From: Panopea generosa
Taxonomy: Eukaryota > Mollusca > Bivalvia > Adapedonta > Hiatellidae
Length of the DNA stretch: 64,000 nt
NCBI GenBank assembly: GCA_029582155.1
Contig: CM055901.1
Span: 55,844,625-55,908,624, forward strand
Reading direction: 5' to 3'
In this document: piece by piece, positions 51,201 through 63,560 of the stretch
Layout of the letters: the number at the start of each line of letters is the position of its first letter
How positions within the stretch are numbered: position 1 is the stretch's first letter
Position numbers and translations under genes: made by a program
Notes under the pieces: model-generated
What the model was told of the DNA's origin: nothing
Database searches by the model: none
Seen by the model: the letters and a program-made list of their open reading frames with translations, nothing else

Positions 51201-52015
51201 TCAACTAAATCATACATCGATGATGATGAAAAAAAAAAAAATTAATAAGTATATATATAAATGAATATGATATATATATTATTGAATATATGGAGCACCC
51301 TACATTTAAAGTCATTTTTGAATATCTTAAAAAACAGTTTTCGAATTGTTTATGCGTATATTAACCGTATTACAGTTTCTCGGAAACATTAATTGTGTCT
51401 TCATAAAGGTCGTGGAATAGTAGCAATGAATTTTCTCTTATTTTTGCAATGCTGTGTTAATACGTCTCAACGGTATCCCGTAATTCAATATACTAATCGC
51501 CACTGTTTAATCTAAACTAATTCTTCAGTTATACCGGGAAACGCTAAATAAAGCACATTTTTCTCTTTTATTTTACATTTATTAACGTTACAAATGTTTT
51601 CTTTGATAAAGAGGTAATCAGATAATGCAGAATATAAATGATATGCATGTCGCCTTTAAGAAAACATTTTTTAAACAATGACAATGTGAAACACACTCGC
51701 TAATAGTTTTGATTTCTTGGAATTACGGAATTAATTCATTTTTTCCTTCGAAAATTCAGTACCACTGATACTTGTGCTACAGGACGCGAGCTGATGCAAA
51801 TTGTATTACTCCACGGGTGTCTTTTGGAGAACTGTTTTTGTCATAGAACCTCTTTAAATTGATTTTGTTTTTTAAAAAAAGTGACTTGTATAATAAATAT
51901 ATATATTTCAGTTTCTGTTTCATTGGCATAGCGACAAACATTTTTAATGACAATTAAGTAAGTTAAATCAAATATGCCATAAACATTAACAATACAAACA
52001 TTATATATATATACG
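48282..52015. other. No gene seen
   Basis: 3.7 kb of AT-rich DNA with poly(A)/(T) runs and short (TA)n. The only recognisable item is a 20-bp SINE-E-like fragment at 51773-51792. Confidence 0.4.
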
Positions 52016-52410
52016 TCTAACAAAACACCTTTCAGGAGCACCGGATCCACGAAGGATATATTTAAACAACACATGTATTGGATATTATCGTTATATGGGT
52101 TATGGGCGCGTGATCGCGCGCATTTGTAGTGTATATAGTTAAAAGTTTTAGTTTGTAATATTTTACAGTAGGTTTCTCAGTATGTCTGCAGTATTTTATA
52201 TTTAGAAAATCGTTATTCGTGTGTTGTTTTTGTTGTTGTTGTTTTCCTTTATTTTTGTCCTGTGACGAAGGCGTAAAACCGAATGCTAGCTATGGATATC
52301 TCATTATAAGTTTTAGCACTGTAAAATGGTAATTTCTCTTCTGTATTTACTATTTCTATCATTTACGTATCCTTCACAGATCCGGTTCTCCTGAAAGGTG
52401 TTTAGTAAGA
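52016..52410. mobile_element. MITE, 395 bp, with about 45-bp terminal inverted repeats
   Basis: Left end 52016-52060 (AAACACCTTTCAGGAGCACC then GGATC..GAAGGATA) and right end 52365-52410 read in reverse (AAACACCTTTCAGGAGAACC then GGATC..GAAGGATA) match at most positions. The interior has no open frame. Target duplication not resolved in the AT-rich flanks. Confidence 0.8.
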
Positions 52411-52489
52411 CATATGATTCTCCTATATTCTCATATATATTTATACAGTCATACAGTGTAAGATTTTTGAATAAGCGAATATAATAAGT

Positions 52490-52552
52490 CAATGTTTTAA
52501 ATGTTATTTGTTCTGGGTTAAATACTCAGAACAAATGACAATTAAAACATTG
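52490..52552. repeat. 26-bp hairpin
   Basis: Arms 52490-52515 and 52527-52552 are complementary with two mismatches around an 11-nt loop; the inner CTGGGT/ACTCAG can extend the stem. It lies 18 bp outside the mariner element. Confidence 0.85.
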
Positions 52553-52570
52553 TATAGCCTCAGAAATGTA

Positions 52571-53571
52571 CGAGGTATATCCCAAAAGTAATAGGGCGCA
52601 TTTAGAAATATGACTTTTAGTGTTTCAATCCAAAGAAAACTAGGCATTGATAATTTTCATATTATAAGCATGCACAATTTCAATATCGTACACCACTATT
52701 TAACATTAATTTTGACAAGTCAAAATGTATATGTTACAAAGAACGGGGGAGATTGACATTATTTGTGCGACGCCAAATTGAAATACAAATGAAAGTCGTT
52801 CTTTTTTCGAAGTATAAACCGCTGTGAAAAACACAAATTTTATGGTACTGCACACACTTCTGGTACATGTCACGATACTATGATGACTCGTTGATCCTAA
52901 TTACAGAATGAACACTCCGGCACATGGCCCGGAGGTACTGAAAGCGCTTTTCACAAAGATCTGACTTGAATCCCAGGAAAACCACACAAGATTCCGGTCG
53001 TCCAAATCGCTAATGGTCAGTAACTTTCGTCTCACCCGTTTGTACCACCAATAGAAAAGACTCCAGGATATGTCATCTGTTAAAGTGTTGTGTGAAATAA
53101 ACTCCAGAGTCTCCTTTGGGGTCGTATCATTCCAAAACAAAATATTACCACACTCCAAATTTCCACTCTAGGCGTGACGTCGTCCAATTTCTTTACCATT
53201 CAAATTCGCACTTGTTATTTTAAAAGTGCCCAGAATAATCAAATAGTTATCTATAACGTCGAATTTTTAAATGACATTCGTACATGATCTGAAATTACGT
53301 CTACTTTTATTTCATAACATTTGGCACGATATTGAGGAAAATGACTGCTTTCGAAAGCAATATTGTTTTTTTTTAAAAGGCGTCTAATTTCAAAGTTCCC
53401 CGTACTTCCAAACTCGTGTTATTATGGTGCCGTTTGCATGACTGAAAGTTGATTTGATGTTTTATGACAATAGAAGATATATCGATCAATTCATTGATAC
53501 CACTGGTTTGCATGTGACACCCTAAATACAAAAATGACAGGGTCGTCCTATTACTTTTGTGACATATCTCG
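52571..53571 (-). mobile_element. Mariner-like element, 1,001 bp, internally deleted
   Basis: Terminal inverted repeats begin CGAGGTATATCCCAAAAGTA (left) and CGAGATATGTCACAAAAGTA (right, reversed), 24 of 28 positions alike, each flanked by the TA expected for Tc1/mariner insertion (52569-52570 and 53572-53573). The minus-strand frame 53158-52901 reads TPKETLEFI, LTDDISWSLFYWWYKRVRR and LLTISDLDDRNLV, the pattern of the N-terminal helix-turn-helix part of mariner transposases. The catalytic DD(D/E) domain is not recognisable, in keeping with the short length. Confidence 0.8.
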
Positions 53572-53573
53572 TA

Positions 53574-54877
53574 TATATAACTTATATAAAAGAAAATGAT
53601 ACTCTGATTCAACAGCATTACTTTAAAAAATATAATTTACAAAGCCGATTCTCTCTTTTTTATATCTATATTATTGCATATCTGCCTGATTATCAACTAT
53701 CTACAAGACAGCTTATCATATGCAATGTTCTATATTTGAATCGTGATGTATTTAAATCAACTATGTGCTAAATGCAATACATTAATACTGTTAGTTATTC
53801 AGAATATGGTACTACATTGTATAAAATATTGACTTCATTATTATCTAACAAACGATATTATTCTTTAAGTATATTAAATTTAAAATCTGTCCTTAAATTT
53901 AAATACATTTTTCATTTACATATGCCTAGATTGTTACTAATATCAATATATGGAAACTATTTTATTTTATCAAAACAAATATTATTTTACAATAATATGA
54001 CCTTAAATCTACTTTATAATTATACCTAATGCTACACGGAATTTGGTTTCTACATGGTACAAAGGTACTTTGTTACACCAAAGAAATGGCCTAAAATCTT
54101 GGAGCGTAGCAACATAAGTTAACTAGAATATATTGACATAATTTTTGCTAAAATGTGCGATCCAACTCCAGCATATGATTTCAAATGTTTTTAATATTAT
54201 AATTGAAAACATATTGCTTAATATTACATTGTACTCTTTGTTCTGCCAAGCAATTAACTTTATTTTATATAATACTCTTTGTTCTTCCAAGCGATTAGCT
54301 TTGTGTGATTAATCATGATATAGACAATATCTGCAGAATATTATGGTCATATGCGATTCATTTGTATCTTTCCTCGACGTAAGTCACTGAATTTAATGTT
54401 GATGGAAGCATATTTCAAACAATATATGCTTAACTAATTACATTTTGACTATAATTTCCACAATAAAATCGTTGATTATTGCTCCCTATATAATCGGCCT
54501 GATATTTCTAATTGCCGTTTTGTCTTGTTAGCTTTACGTAATATAAGTGTATTTTGGCATGTCTGGAATAATAGTCAATCAAACAAGGCATTCATCTTCT
54601 CTTTGTTATTTTTTTGTATATTACATTGTTTATACATCATGTTTGAAAATATAATGATAATGATTTATTTTCCCTTTTTTAATGAAATGTTTATGTCCAG
54701 AAGGACCACCTCCTTTATGTAGCATAATCAGAGTAACTCATTGATATGTCAACAACCATTGACACTGTATATATGATGGAAATGATGGAAGCTCTAACAA
54801 GAAAATGTTAAAATTTAATAACACTAACTTTGCAGTTTATTCTTTTTCAAAGGTAGGACGATATATTTTTCAAATTT
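53574..54877. other. No gene seen
   Basis: Very AT-rich. Open frames at 53559-54029 and 54525-54722 are Phe/Leu/Ile/Tyr-rich and look like chance. Confidence 0.4.
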
Positions 54878-55485
54878 AACATAAATGTCAAAACATAGAG
54901 AAAAAAATTAAATACATAGAGAAATAGCAATAAAATGTCCAAATATAGGGAAAATAGCATTAAAATGTCAAACAAAGTGAAATTATCTTAAACGATTCAA
55001 TCATAGAGAAATAGCATTTTAACTACAAAATAATAGAAAAAAAAACATTAAATGTCAATCATAGGAATATTGCATTAAAATGGTCAAAAAAAAAAAAAGA
55101 GAAATAACAGTAAAATTTCCAAATAAAGAAAAATAGCATTAAAATGTCCAAACAGAGAGAAATAGCATTAAAATGGTCAAATGCACAGAAATAGCATTAA
55201 AATGTCCAAGCATAGGAAATAACATTAAAATGTCCAATCATAGAGAAAAAGAAATAAAATGTCCAACATAGGGTAATAGTATTTATATGTTCAAATATAG
55301 AGAAAAAGAAATCAAATGTCAAACATAGGGAACAATCATTAGGTCCTATCGTAGAGAAATGATATTAGTATTTCCAGCATAGGGAAATAAAATTAAATTT
55401 CCAAACATAGAGAAATATCATTAAAATGTCAAAACATAGGGAAATAATACTTAATATCAAACACAGAGAAATAGCATTTAAAGGT
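54878..55485. repeat. Degenerate 29-bp AT-rich minisatellite, about 20 copies
   Basis: Units close to CATAGAGAAATAGCATTAAA then ATGTCCAAA, with many indels and substitutions; clearest at 55130-55260. Confidence 0.88.
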
Positions 55486-55689
55486 TTAATGTAGTTTACG
55501 TGTGCACACAATGTCGCTCTTCCCTCCATCATAACACCATCGTTTGAAACTTCAGTTCAGACAGTCGACAATAAATTAATGAAACAAGAAAACTTCGTAT
55601 TCCACTAATGCAAATGCTGTTGGATTTTCACGATCCTTCTTCCTTTAATGAAATGGGTTTAACGCATTTCATCACCTGTCCAGTTATAG

Positions 55690-55790
55690 ATGGCATATCC
55701 AGCTTATTGGTGGAGGACGGCCTCAGGACGAATCTGAGTAGAACCATCATCCTTCAGCAAGTAACTGCCTTAGGCAACTCGCCCAACGAG
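55690..55790 (-). mobile_element. SINE fragment, family C, inverted copy
   Basis: Minus strand reads TTACTTGCTGAAGGATGATG, GTTCTACTCAGATTCGTCCT and CTGGATATGCC, the body of the 24366 and 61191 copies. Confidence 0.7.
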
Positions 55791-56798
55791 GACCCTATCT
55801 TCTCATGTTACAATAAAACGATGTTTGTTTTTTTACGTGAAAGGGTAATATAGTATGTCTGCCAAGTTTATATTAATATATATTTCATTTAGTTATCATA
55901 GTTTGGTTTTGATAACATATTTGTTATTAATATGTTGCATATATATATTAACCAGCGATACATAACAACATAATTGAGAAGACAAATGCAAAAAAACAAA
56001 GTCATAGTCATAGTTTTCGATGAATCATCTCTCCGGATATCGGGTTATAAAGAATTAAATAATTCGACAACATAATCTCATTTACTCGTTTACATGCAAC
56101 CGAATCTTTCCTGCAACGAATTTTCCACACAAACGCATTTATTCGCCGAGTGCATTTAGGCTATTGGATTTAAGTTCTGACAGTGCGCAGAATAATGGTC
56201 TTGTTATTTATTATAATTTTGTGATCAACAACACAAAAGACCGCCGGAAAGAAATTGTAGTGCGTCAAATCGAATTATTCGGTGTTTTTACTATCTCCTG
56301 TTTTCTAAGCCAATCATGAAATGTAATTTAAATTTATCAAAGTTCAAAATAATTCGACACATGTTTAATTCAATTTAGCCTGATGTCATCCATACCTTTA
56401 GTATTACCAATATCTCCAAGAGCTTTACACTCTATTCACATGTGTCAATGTCTCAATATTTGTAAGATTCCTGCAACATTAACCCAGCACGTGATCACTC
56501 ATACATAGAACAAATTTAAGAACTGGCCATTTTACCATATTCTGTTCAAATTAAATCTGTATTTTGAAGTTACTTTAAAATTATTTATTTAAACATGCCT
56601 ATCTTAACATTTGCTTTCGCTCCAAACAATCAAACGCATAACACAACGTTTAAAATGTATATTTAGGGAAATATGAAACTAAAATACTGATTGGGTATAA
56701 ACAAAATGCCATGTCATGACTGTTAATTGTGCGAGTAAATAACAAGACTCTTGCAAATTCAAAGTTGATCTGTTGTCGACAAGGGTTTACGAAGCGAA

Positions 56799-56891
56799 GT
56801 ATTGTAGTTATACATTTGGAAACATTACAGTATTGTAGTTATACCTTTAGATACATTACGGTATTGTAGTTATACATTTAGATACATTACA
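56799..56891. repeat. Three 31-bp tandem copies
   Basis: GTATTGTAGTTATAC starts at 56799, 56830 and 56861, each followed by an ACATTAC block. Confidence 0.93.
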
Positions 56892-59689
56892 GATGAACTT
56901 AACATTATGAAGAAGACTTCCTTGAAAACAGTTATAGGTTAATAATTGTTAAGTAAGTACAAACATTGAATATGAAGAAAGAGAAACAATTTTGATTTCA
57001 ATCTTGCTGATGTTTCTCAATTTTGCTGGGTATGTATTTCAGGTTATATCACATGATGTTTACATTTCTGGACTGATTATATTTCTTTCTACAACACATC
57101 CTTCGTATGAAACATAATACGTTGGTGCAAATTGTAAATAAAAGTATGAATTCATCCTCATGAAGGAAACATATATTAACATGATGTGAATTATTTCCTC
57201 TTGTTAAACATAAATCATTTTAACAATATCTCTAAACTTGATATGGATATGTATCACTTTTTCATTTGGCGACATTTTAATCAACCTCAGATTCACAATT
57301 TATTTCAGAATGAGAAGTTGATTAGCTATTCGGTAATTCCCAAAGTAAGTTCAAGAGTTATTATTTGTAATGTAGTTATCCGTCTAGAAACATAATTACC
57401 GAGAACTAGTACAGTTCTTATTTGTTAGTACTTTGAAATGACTTGTTTTATTATTTATGCTGGGTAGTAAAAGTCGTGGTGATTTTGAACAAATGTTACA
57501 AATTGTATTGTGATAATTGATCAATATTTGTATTCGTTGATGCGCGCGCATTACCAACACATTCTAGTACATCTCTCGTTTATTTCTGAAATGGATACAT
57601 TAGTAATTTTTTAGAAAAAAAAATATATAGGAGATGATATGTGTAAAATACTACATATAGGAATAAATAGCACCTTCCATCTCACCAAATGTGATAATGA
57701 TTTTTAAAAAAAATGGCTATCTCTGAGAAGACATATTCTCTGGATCATAACTGATCAACCACAGGTGATCTGGCGCGTTTCCTTGTGAGTACATCGGATC
57801 GGTGTGTGTTACTTTTCAGATTAAGCCGTCAACTATTTGTACTTGCAAAACATTGACCAATAGCTAAATCTTCTAATCGCTGAAAGAAATGTTTTCGTTT
57901 AAGGCATGTGTTTTAATGAAGAAATTTGCACCCAACACCTCAAAACTGAACTTTCGATATTCCCTACTTTCTAAATGTCAGTTTATGAGAACGGCAAATA
58001 ATGACCCAAATTAGGATATATAAATAATTTATAGGTTTCTGTATGCCTATACTATTCTCTTTATTATGCATGATTTATCTTGATATATGCTAGTTATAGA
58101 AAGTTAATTGTCGTCATATGAGAGTCATTTATCATTTGCCTCACGCACGCCTCTGATTTTAATTTTGATTAAAGCGTATTTAAGGCATTGCTTATAACTT
58201 TTTTGTTATTTCTTGCAAAATAATTAAGTAAAATATTACATTTTAGCTAATGAAATTGACCTGATACTTCAAATCGCCATTTATACTCCTTAGTTTTATG
58301 AAATATAAACGGAAATCGGCGTGCAAAGGAAATAAAACGTCAGTAAAAACAAAATTTATGTTTCACGTGAAGCTAGACAAATTCACAAACGCATAATTCA
58401 AGCAAAATGGAACAAAACACACAAAAAAAGCACAAAAAACACGGATATGGATCGACGGCTCAACAACGGTCTCAGAACCATTTACAAAACAAACATCAAG
58501 TTATATACAAAATCTATAATTAATAAATTTTAGTAAAATTCTGAATAGTTAAAATAGTTCATATGCATGGTGATCTGAAAATGTGTGCATATGCAATAAG
58601 CTAGTCATCCGTTAAAGGGACACACTACACTTTTCAAATAGACGCAAATCACATCAATTTAAACATCTTTGGGGGAAGAAATTTAATCCAAGCATTACTG
58701 TCTAAAACTTTAAATCTTAAAAAGTAGAAACATTTTTGTAATATTGATGGGATTAAAAAAGGAAGAAGGATGCCAATACACATTGATTTTGACCTCTATT
58801 TGATATGGGAAATATTCTACATTTATAACTGCAACGATTAAATAATGTTGTGGTACAGAGTTCAGCTAACTTGCCTTGTATTCTTTTGAAAATTGCAAAA
58901 TTTAAATTCATCAAGCAATTGTTTTTATTGTTTGTAGGGTGAAGACGTTAGTTTACAGCTAAAAACGAGTAAACGTTATTACATGTATAAAACTATATAA
59001 ACAATGGTTTCTGAATATTGTAAGGTTTACAATCTTTGATTTGAACATAATTCGAGGCAACATTATTTATTTTCCAATAGCAATTAATATACTGACTTTA
59101 CTATGCAGACGTTGAAATTGTAAAAAAAGTTCAAAATATTTCGAGTTTAACTATAAAATTTCTCATATTTATGTTAAATGGAAGCATACACGGCCCGAGG
59201 ACAAGATGTTCATTATCCCAATCTACTGTTTTGAATAACATACATTCGACTTATTTATCTCTTTTCATTTACCAGACAGGTTAAAGTAGAATTTACAAAA
59301 ACTACTTCGAATTTTCGAAAAAATCATGATAAAAATATTGTATAAGTTATTTTGATATTTGTGTTTCTTCTTTCATTTTTCAAGTTTGTACCTTTTCAAT
59401 ACTGGAGACTGAAGAAGGATACGGTTTGGTTTGATACTTAATAAGGAAAGACGAAACACTAATATCAGACTAATTTCAGTTTGCAATATTCCGCCTATCC
59501 CAGAACTCTCTCGTATCAGGTCTATAAATCCCCAATGAAAAAGAAATGAATTCTATGCCAATCCCACAATTCATAGCAATTTATCGCTAACTAGTATATA
59601 ACGTCATTCAAACTTTCTCTGAAGCAACTGACCAATTAGCGTGCTTGTAATAATAATTGCTATTTATGTGTGCAATTATTTACATGCTA
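56892..59689. other. No gene seen
   Basis: AT-rich. A TTAAAGGGACACACTACAC motif at 58613 is the sort of end seen in TTAA-targeting repeats, but no partner end was found. Confidence 0.4.
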
Positions 59690-59765
59690 TTACAACATTG
59701 TAATTTGATGAGAAACTATGTATAGTTTAAATCAATAAAATATTCTTCTTCTTCTTCTTCTTCTT
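59690..59765 (+). mobile_element. LINE 3' terminus with (TTC)n tail
   Basis: TGATGAGAAACT, GTATAGTTTAAATCAATAAA and ATATTC match the 3' end of the LINE at 22341-22375; the tail here is (TTC)n instead of (TCTATG)n. Confidence 0.65.
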
Positions 59766-60399
59766 TAACGGGCTCAATCGGGAGAGATGGGTTTGTTCTA
59801 CAGAATGCTTGTTTGCATTTATTTGGAATGCAATACGTGTAGCCTGCAATTTGACACATTACCTATTTATATAAATATTCTATTGCAGACAACATAAAGT
59901 AAGCCGAAAAAAAAAACATTAAATAGAAAAAAAAGTATGCGTGCTGTAATGGACTGTCGGGGACTGTTGTTAAGGGCGGACGTGTCAGTAAGAGTGTTCT
60001 GGGGTTTTATAGATACACTTTATACATTTTGTACACACAACTTGTATAGGGTGATCACTCTTTTTAGTTGAATTTGACAATCGGGTGAGTAAAACATATT
60101 TTCAGCAAAGGCTGATTTTGATAGGACAAAATCGATTCATTCTTTTGTGTACGCAAGAAAATAAAAAATGCAAAATTTCTGATTTATACCGAAGGTCCCA
60201 ATATAAACATAATTTCTTTATGTCGGTATTAGATAAAGTAAAACAAAATAAAACAAATACATCATCCCTGCTGAAAATAAAAGCATCATCAATCCAAAAT
60301 CATTTTAGTTTATGCTAATTAATTTTATCCTGGTTGCTTGTTAAGCGCAGATCTTCTATAAATCGCTTTCAAATCTATATATCCTAAGTAAACCACGTA

Positions 60400-60485
60400 C
60401 CGAAATTGTTTCTGAGAGGAATTGATCGAACCAATGATTTCTAGCATAAACGACTAGCACAATATCCACTACTACCTCGCCATTC
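60400..60485 (-). mobile_element. Degraded tRNA-like SINE head
   Basis: Minus strand: GGCGAGGTAGTAGTGGATAT, then TTGGTTCGATCAATTCC as a B box. No body identified. Confidence 0.4.
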
Positions 60486-60553
60486 ATTTTGAACACTATT
60501 CATAAAAGATGGTGATCAAAATGCAAGGCAAGGCATGACTGGAATAATGATTA

Positions 60554-60571
60554 CCCCCCCCCCCCCCCCCC
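60554..60571. repeat. Poly(C) tract, 18 C
   Basis: Uninterrupted C run on plus; rare in such AT-rich DNA. Confidence 0.95.
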
Positions 60572-61190
60572 AAAGCAATTCAACTTATTTAACTTAATCA
60601 AGTGCTTAAATTAAAAAAAGTGAGTTTTCAATTGCTAATGCGAAGTCGAAAGAACAATTTTTCGTTTACATAATTTTCACATTTATTTGTCTTTGAAATT
60701 AAGCTGGTGTAATAAATCTGAATCCTGTATGTCAGCTGCATACAACTGGGATATTTCAAACAATAAATTATAAAATGCATTTTGGCAACGAACTGCAATC
60801 ATTGAACCATCTATTGGATTAATCGTGTTTATTCAGATGCATTTTCGCACTGTCCTGTTTATCTTGTTCTCTCGCAAGCAGATGCATTCCTTAAAAATGA
60901 AAGTTTAAAACCATATTTCTCCAGAGACAAGTGTTGTATTCACATCTTTCAGCCTAATCCTCTCATGTAGCTTTTAAAACACTCTGAAGTGATATGTTTG
61001 ACGAATGGTGTTATTTATTTCAGACGAAGCTCTCGAACTGCATCAAAGTAGTAAAATTGTGTTTAACATCATTTGCAACACCTCCTTAATAAACAACCGT
61101 CTTAATTAGTCATAAGAAGATAAACTTTTGAATTTCGATATTGTAGATTCAGGTTGATAGATTCTACCATTAGTTGAATAAAAGATCAGA

Positions 61191-61430
61191 GGGGTCCTCC
61201 GCGGCCAAGATATCTAAGGTACCGTCTCAAGACCATTTACATATGTACCTATCACAGCTGGAAGTTTAAGTTCCACTCGCACCAACATTTCATGTGAGAA
61301 AAAGTTTGCCAGTTACTTCCGGAACAACGGTAGTTCTACTCGGACTATTTAGACTCCACCAGTAAAACTGGATATGCCATATATAACCTGAATGTGTTGA
61401 AAGTGGAATTAAACCCCGTAAAAAATTGAT
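61191..61430 (+). mobile_element. tRNA-derived SINE, family C, copy 3
   Basis: GGGGTCCTCCGCGGCCAAGA head, GTACCGTCTCAAGACC shared with copy 1, then CGGTAGTTCTACTCGGACT, CCAGTAAAACTGGATATGCC, ATATAACCTGAATGTGTTGA and TTAAACCCC. The B box is eroded. Confidence 0.78.
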
Positions 61431-63174
61431 GACAATTTAGGTTCCTTTATTACTTTTAACAATGTTGTATAGTTTGATATACAATATAAGAAGGGTTTTA
61501 TGATAATGATTAAATAAAAGAACATAATTATTTGTTGTAATAATTTTTGAAAAAAAAAGTAACACTTGTTTTTGTTGGGTGGATAATGTTTTAAACTTAA
61601 TAAACATTTCAATCAAGATATATGGAATATAAACATAGTTTCATATGTGTCATTCAGCAATATTGTTTTGATAAAACCAGTTGCCTAAAATACAATATTT
61701 AACAAGTGCCTATTATCTGTTTGCTGGTAACAGAAAACAATGTCGCCAAATTTGCTGCAGTTTTACACACTTATCTTTTGAAAAAACACATTATGAGAAA
61801 ACAAGATGGTAAAAATTGTTTATCTGTATATATTTCTAACTTCCAACAATGTGAAAAAAAATTGACATACAACATTCGTGCTTAATTATAATCGTAAAGG
61901 TGCTAAAACATTTTAAAATATGAAATTTTAGAATATTTTGTGAAATTCAAAAGTGGGGGTAGGGTATGATGTTTTTAAGATTTGAAAAAATATGAAAATA
62001 TATGTAATCCAGGTCCCTATGTATCACTACGTTGATTGTATTTGTGTTACCTGTTGTATATGGTGTTGTTTTAGGAAAGTCAGTATTTAGGTAATTATTC
62101 ATCAGAGTCGTGAGAGTCAGATATACGTGAATATGTGTGTTAATTCATGTTGTAGGTGCTCCCATATGGTGCATGGAATTAAGCGTGCATGTCACTAACA
62201 CTTTCATATGGAGGGAATTAAATCATTAACGGCGGAGTTCAGTCAGGTTAGCCAAAGTGACAAGTCTAACCTTGTCACTTGAAATCTATACACGCGGATG
62301 CGCCGGCAAGTTTTATTTTATTCCATTCGTTTCTCCATAGTCAATTATTGACATGTATTTTTATTTGTATTTGTATCGTTTAGTTACGCACTGTGTTGTA
62401 CATATAACGGTATATATGTCTTTTCAGGTCCTTATGTAATTCATTAAAACTACCAATAACAATTCAAATGTGTTCTAGGTATATTATTACACCAAGAGGG
62501 TTACAAATGAAATAATTACTATTTCATTGTGTTTTCATTTTTGCCGTCTCAGGACTGTAGGAACATTATTTAAATGTTTACTGACTTAAATCTTCTAAAA
62601 TTTCAGAAAAAAAATCCCTCAAAGGATGATGATGAGTAGGAAAACAAGTTTAGGCAAGGATGTGATTTTGACCATTACAGATCAAATACCTTAAAGTTGA
62701 TATAGTAAAAATGAATAATTATAATTGACCATGTAAGCAACACTACGTATGGTGTGTGAGTGTAATAATAATTATTAAACTGACAAACAACTTGTCTCAA
62801 ATATATTAATTGAACAATGAATAACATATTGTTCTTGTTTCCGTGGCGTTGTGAAAAGAACACTGGTCATAAACACTGCAGATGGTAATGTTTAGTACAT
62901 GTGCCCATAACCACTAGCAATCCATTCAGACGTTTGGTATTCAAAACCTATAACGTTACCATACCAACGAATTAATGCGCATCAACTGTCTGATACTCTT
63001 AATCAGGGTGTTATTTACAAAGAGGTATTCTTTGAATGGCATTTCGTCTTCTCATGAAAGAAACCAATTGTTATGTTGATGTTTTATAAAGTGTGTCCAA
63101 ACTTCACTTTTGTAGTTTGTTGTAGTATTTGAGTCCTTTGTTATGTCTGACTATTGGTTAGATTTTTTAAATGA
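61431..63174. other. No gene seen
   Basis: AT-rich sequence with poly(A) runs; no exon or repeat recognised. Confidence 0.4.
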
Positions 63175-63560
63175 AAAGTAAAGAGTAACGATTACTAAGT
63201 TACGACTCTCAACACATGGATTGCAAATTGAAAAAAAGATGACACAGAACTGTTCCAATCCAACTAAAAGTTAGAAAATGTATTGTTCGTAATAGTAAAG
63301 ATATTGAGAATGAGTTCCATTTCAACACAATATGTGACCAATATTCAATATTAAGGAGACACTTTTTACTAAAATAGCAAAGTTAAAATAATAATATTTG
63401 ATCATTAATTGTCATATTCAATTTCATTTATATAACATGTATTTGATTTTTCATTTCGTTCTTTGAATGCGTGCACAGGTATTGATGTATAGGCATGTTA
63501 TTATTTTTGATGATAAGTAATATGCTTAAATTCAAAATAAATAAAATATTTTCGTCTATT
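63175..63560 (+). mobile_element. LINE C-terminus relic, copy 3
   Basis: Plus strand reads LRLSTHGLQIE near 63201, then IENEFHFNTICDQYSILRR near 63305-63365, matching the copies at 21627 and 46190. A 3' part with AATAAATAAAATATT at 63536-63552 resembles their AATAAAATAT end. Stops and shifts present. Confidence 0.7.

Noticed and set aside
58590-58740. TTAA-flanked piggyBac-type MITE at TTAAAGGGACACACTACAC
   Set aside because: No inverted partner end was found nearby.
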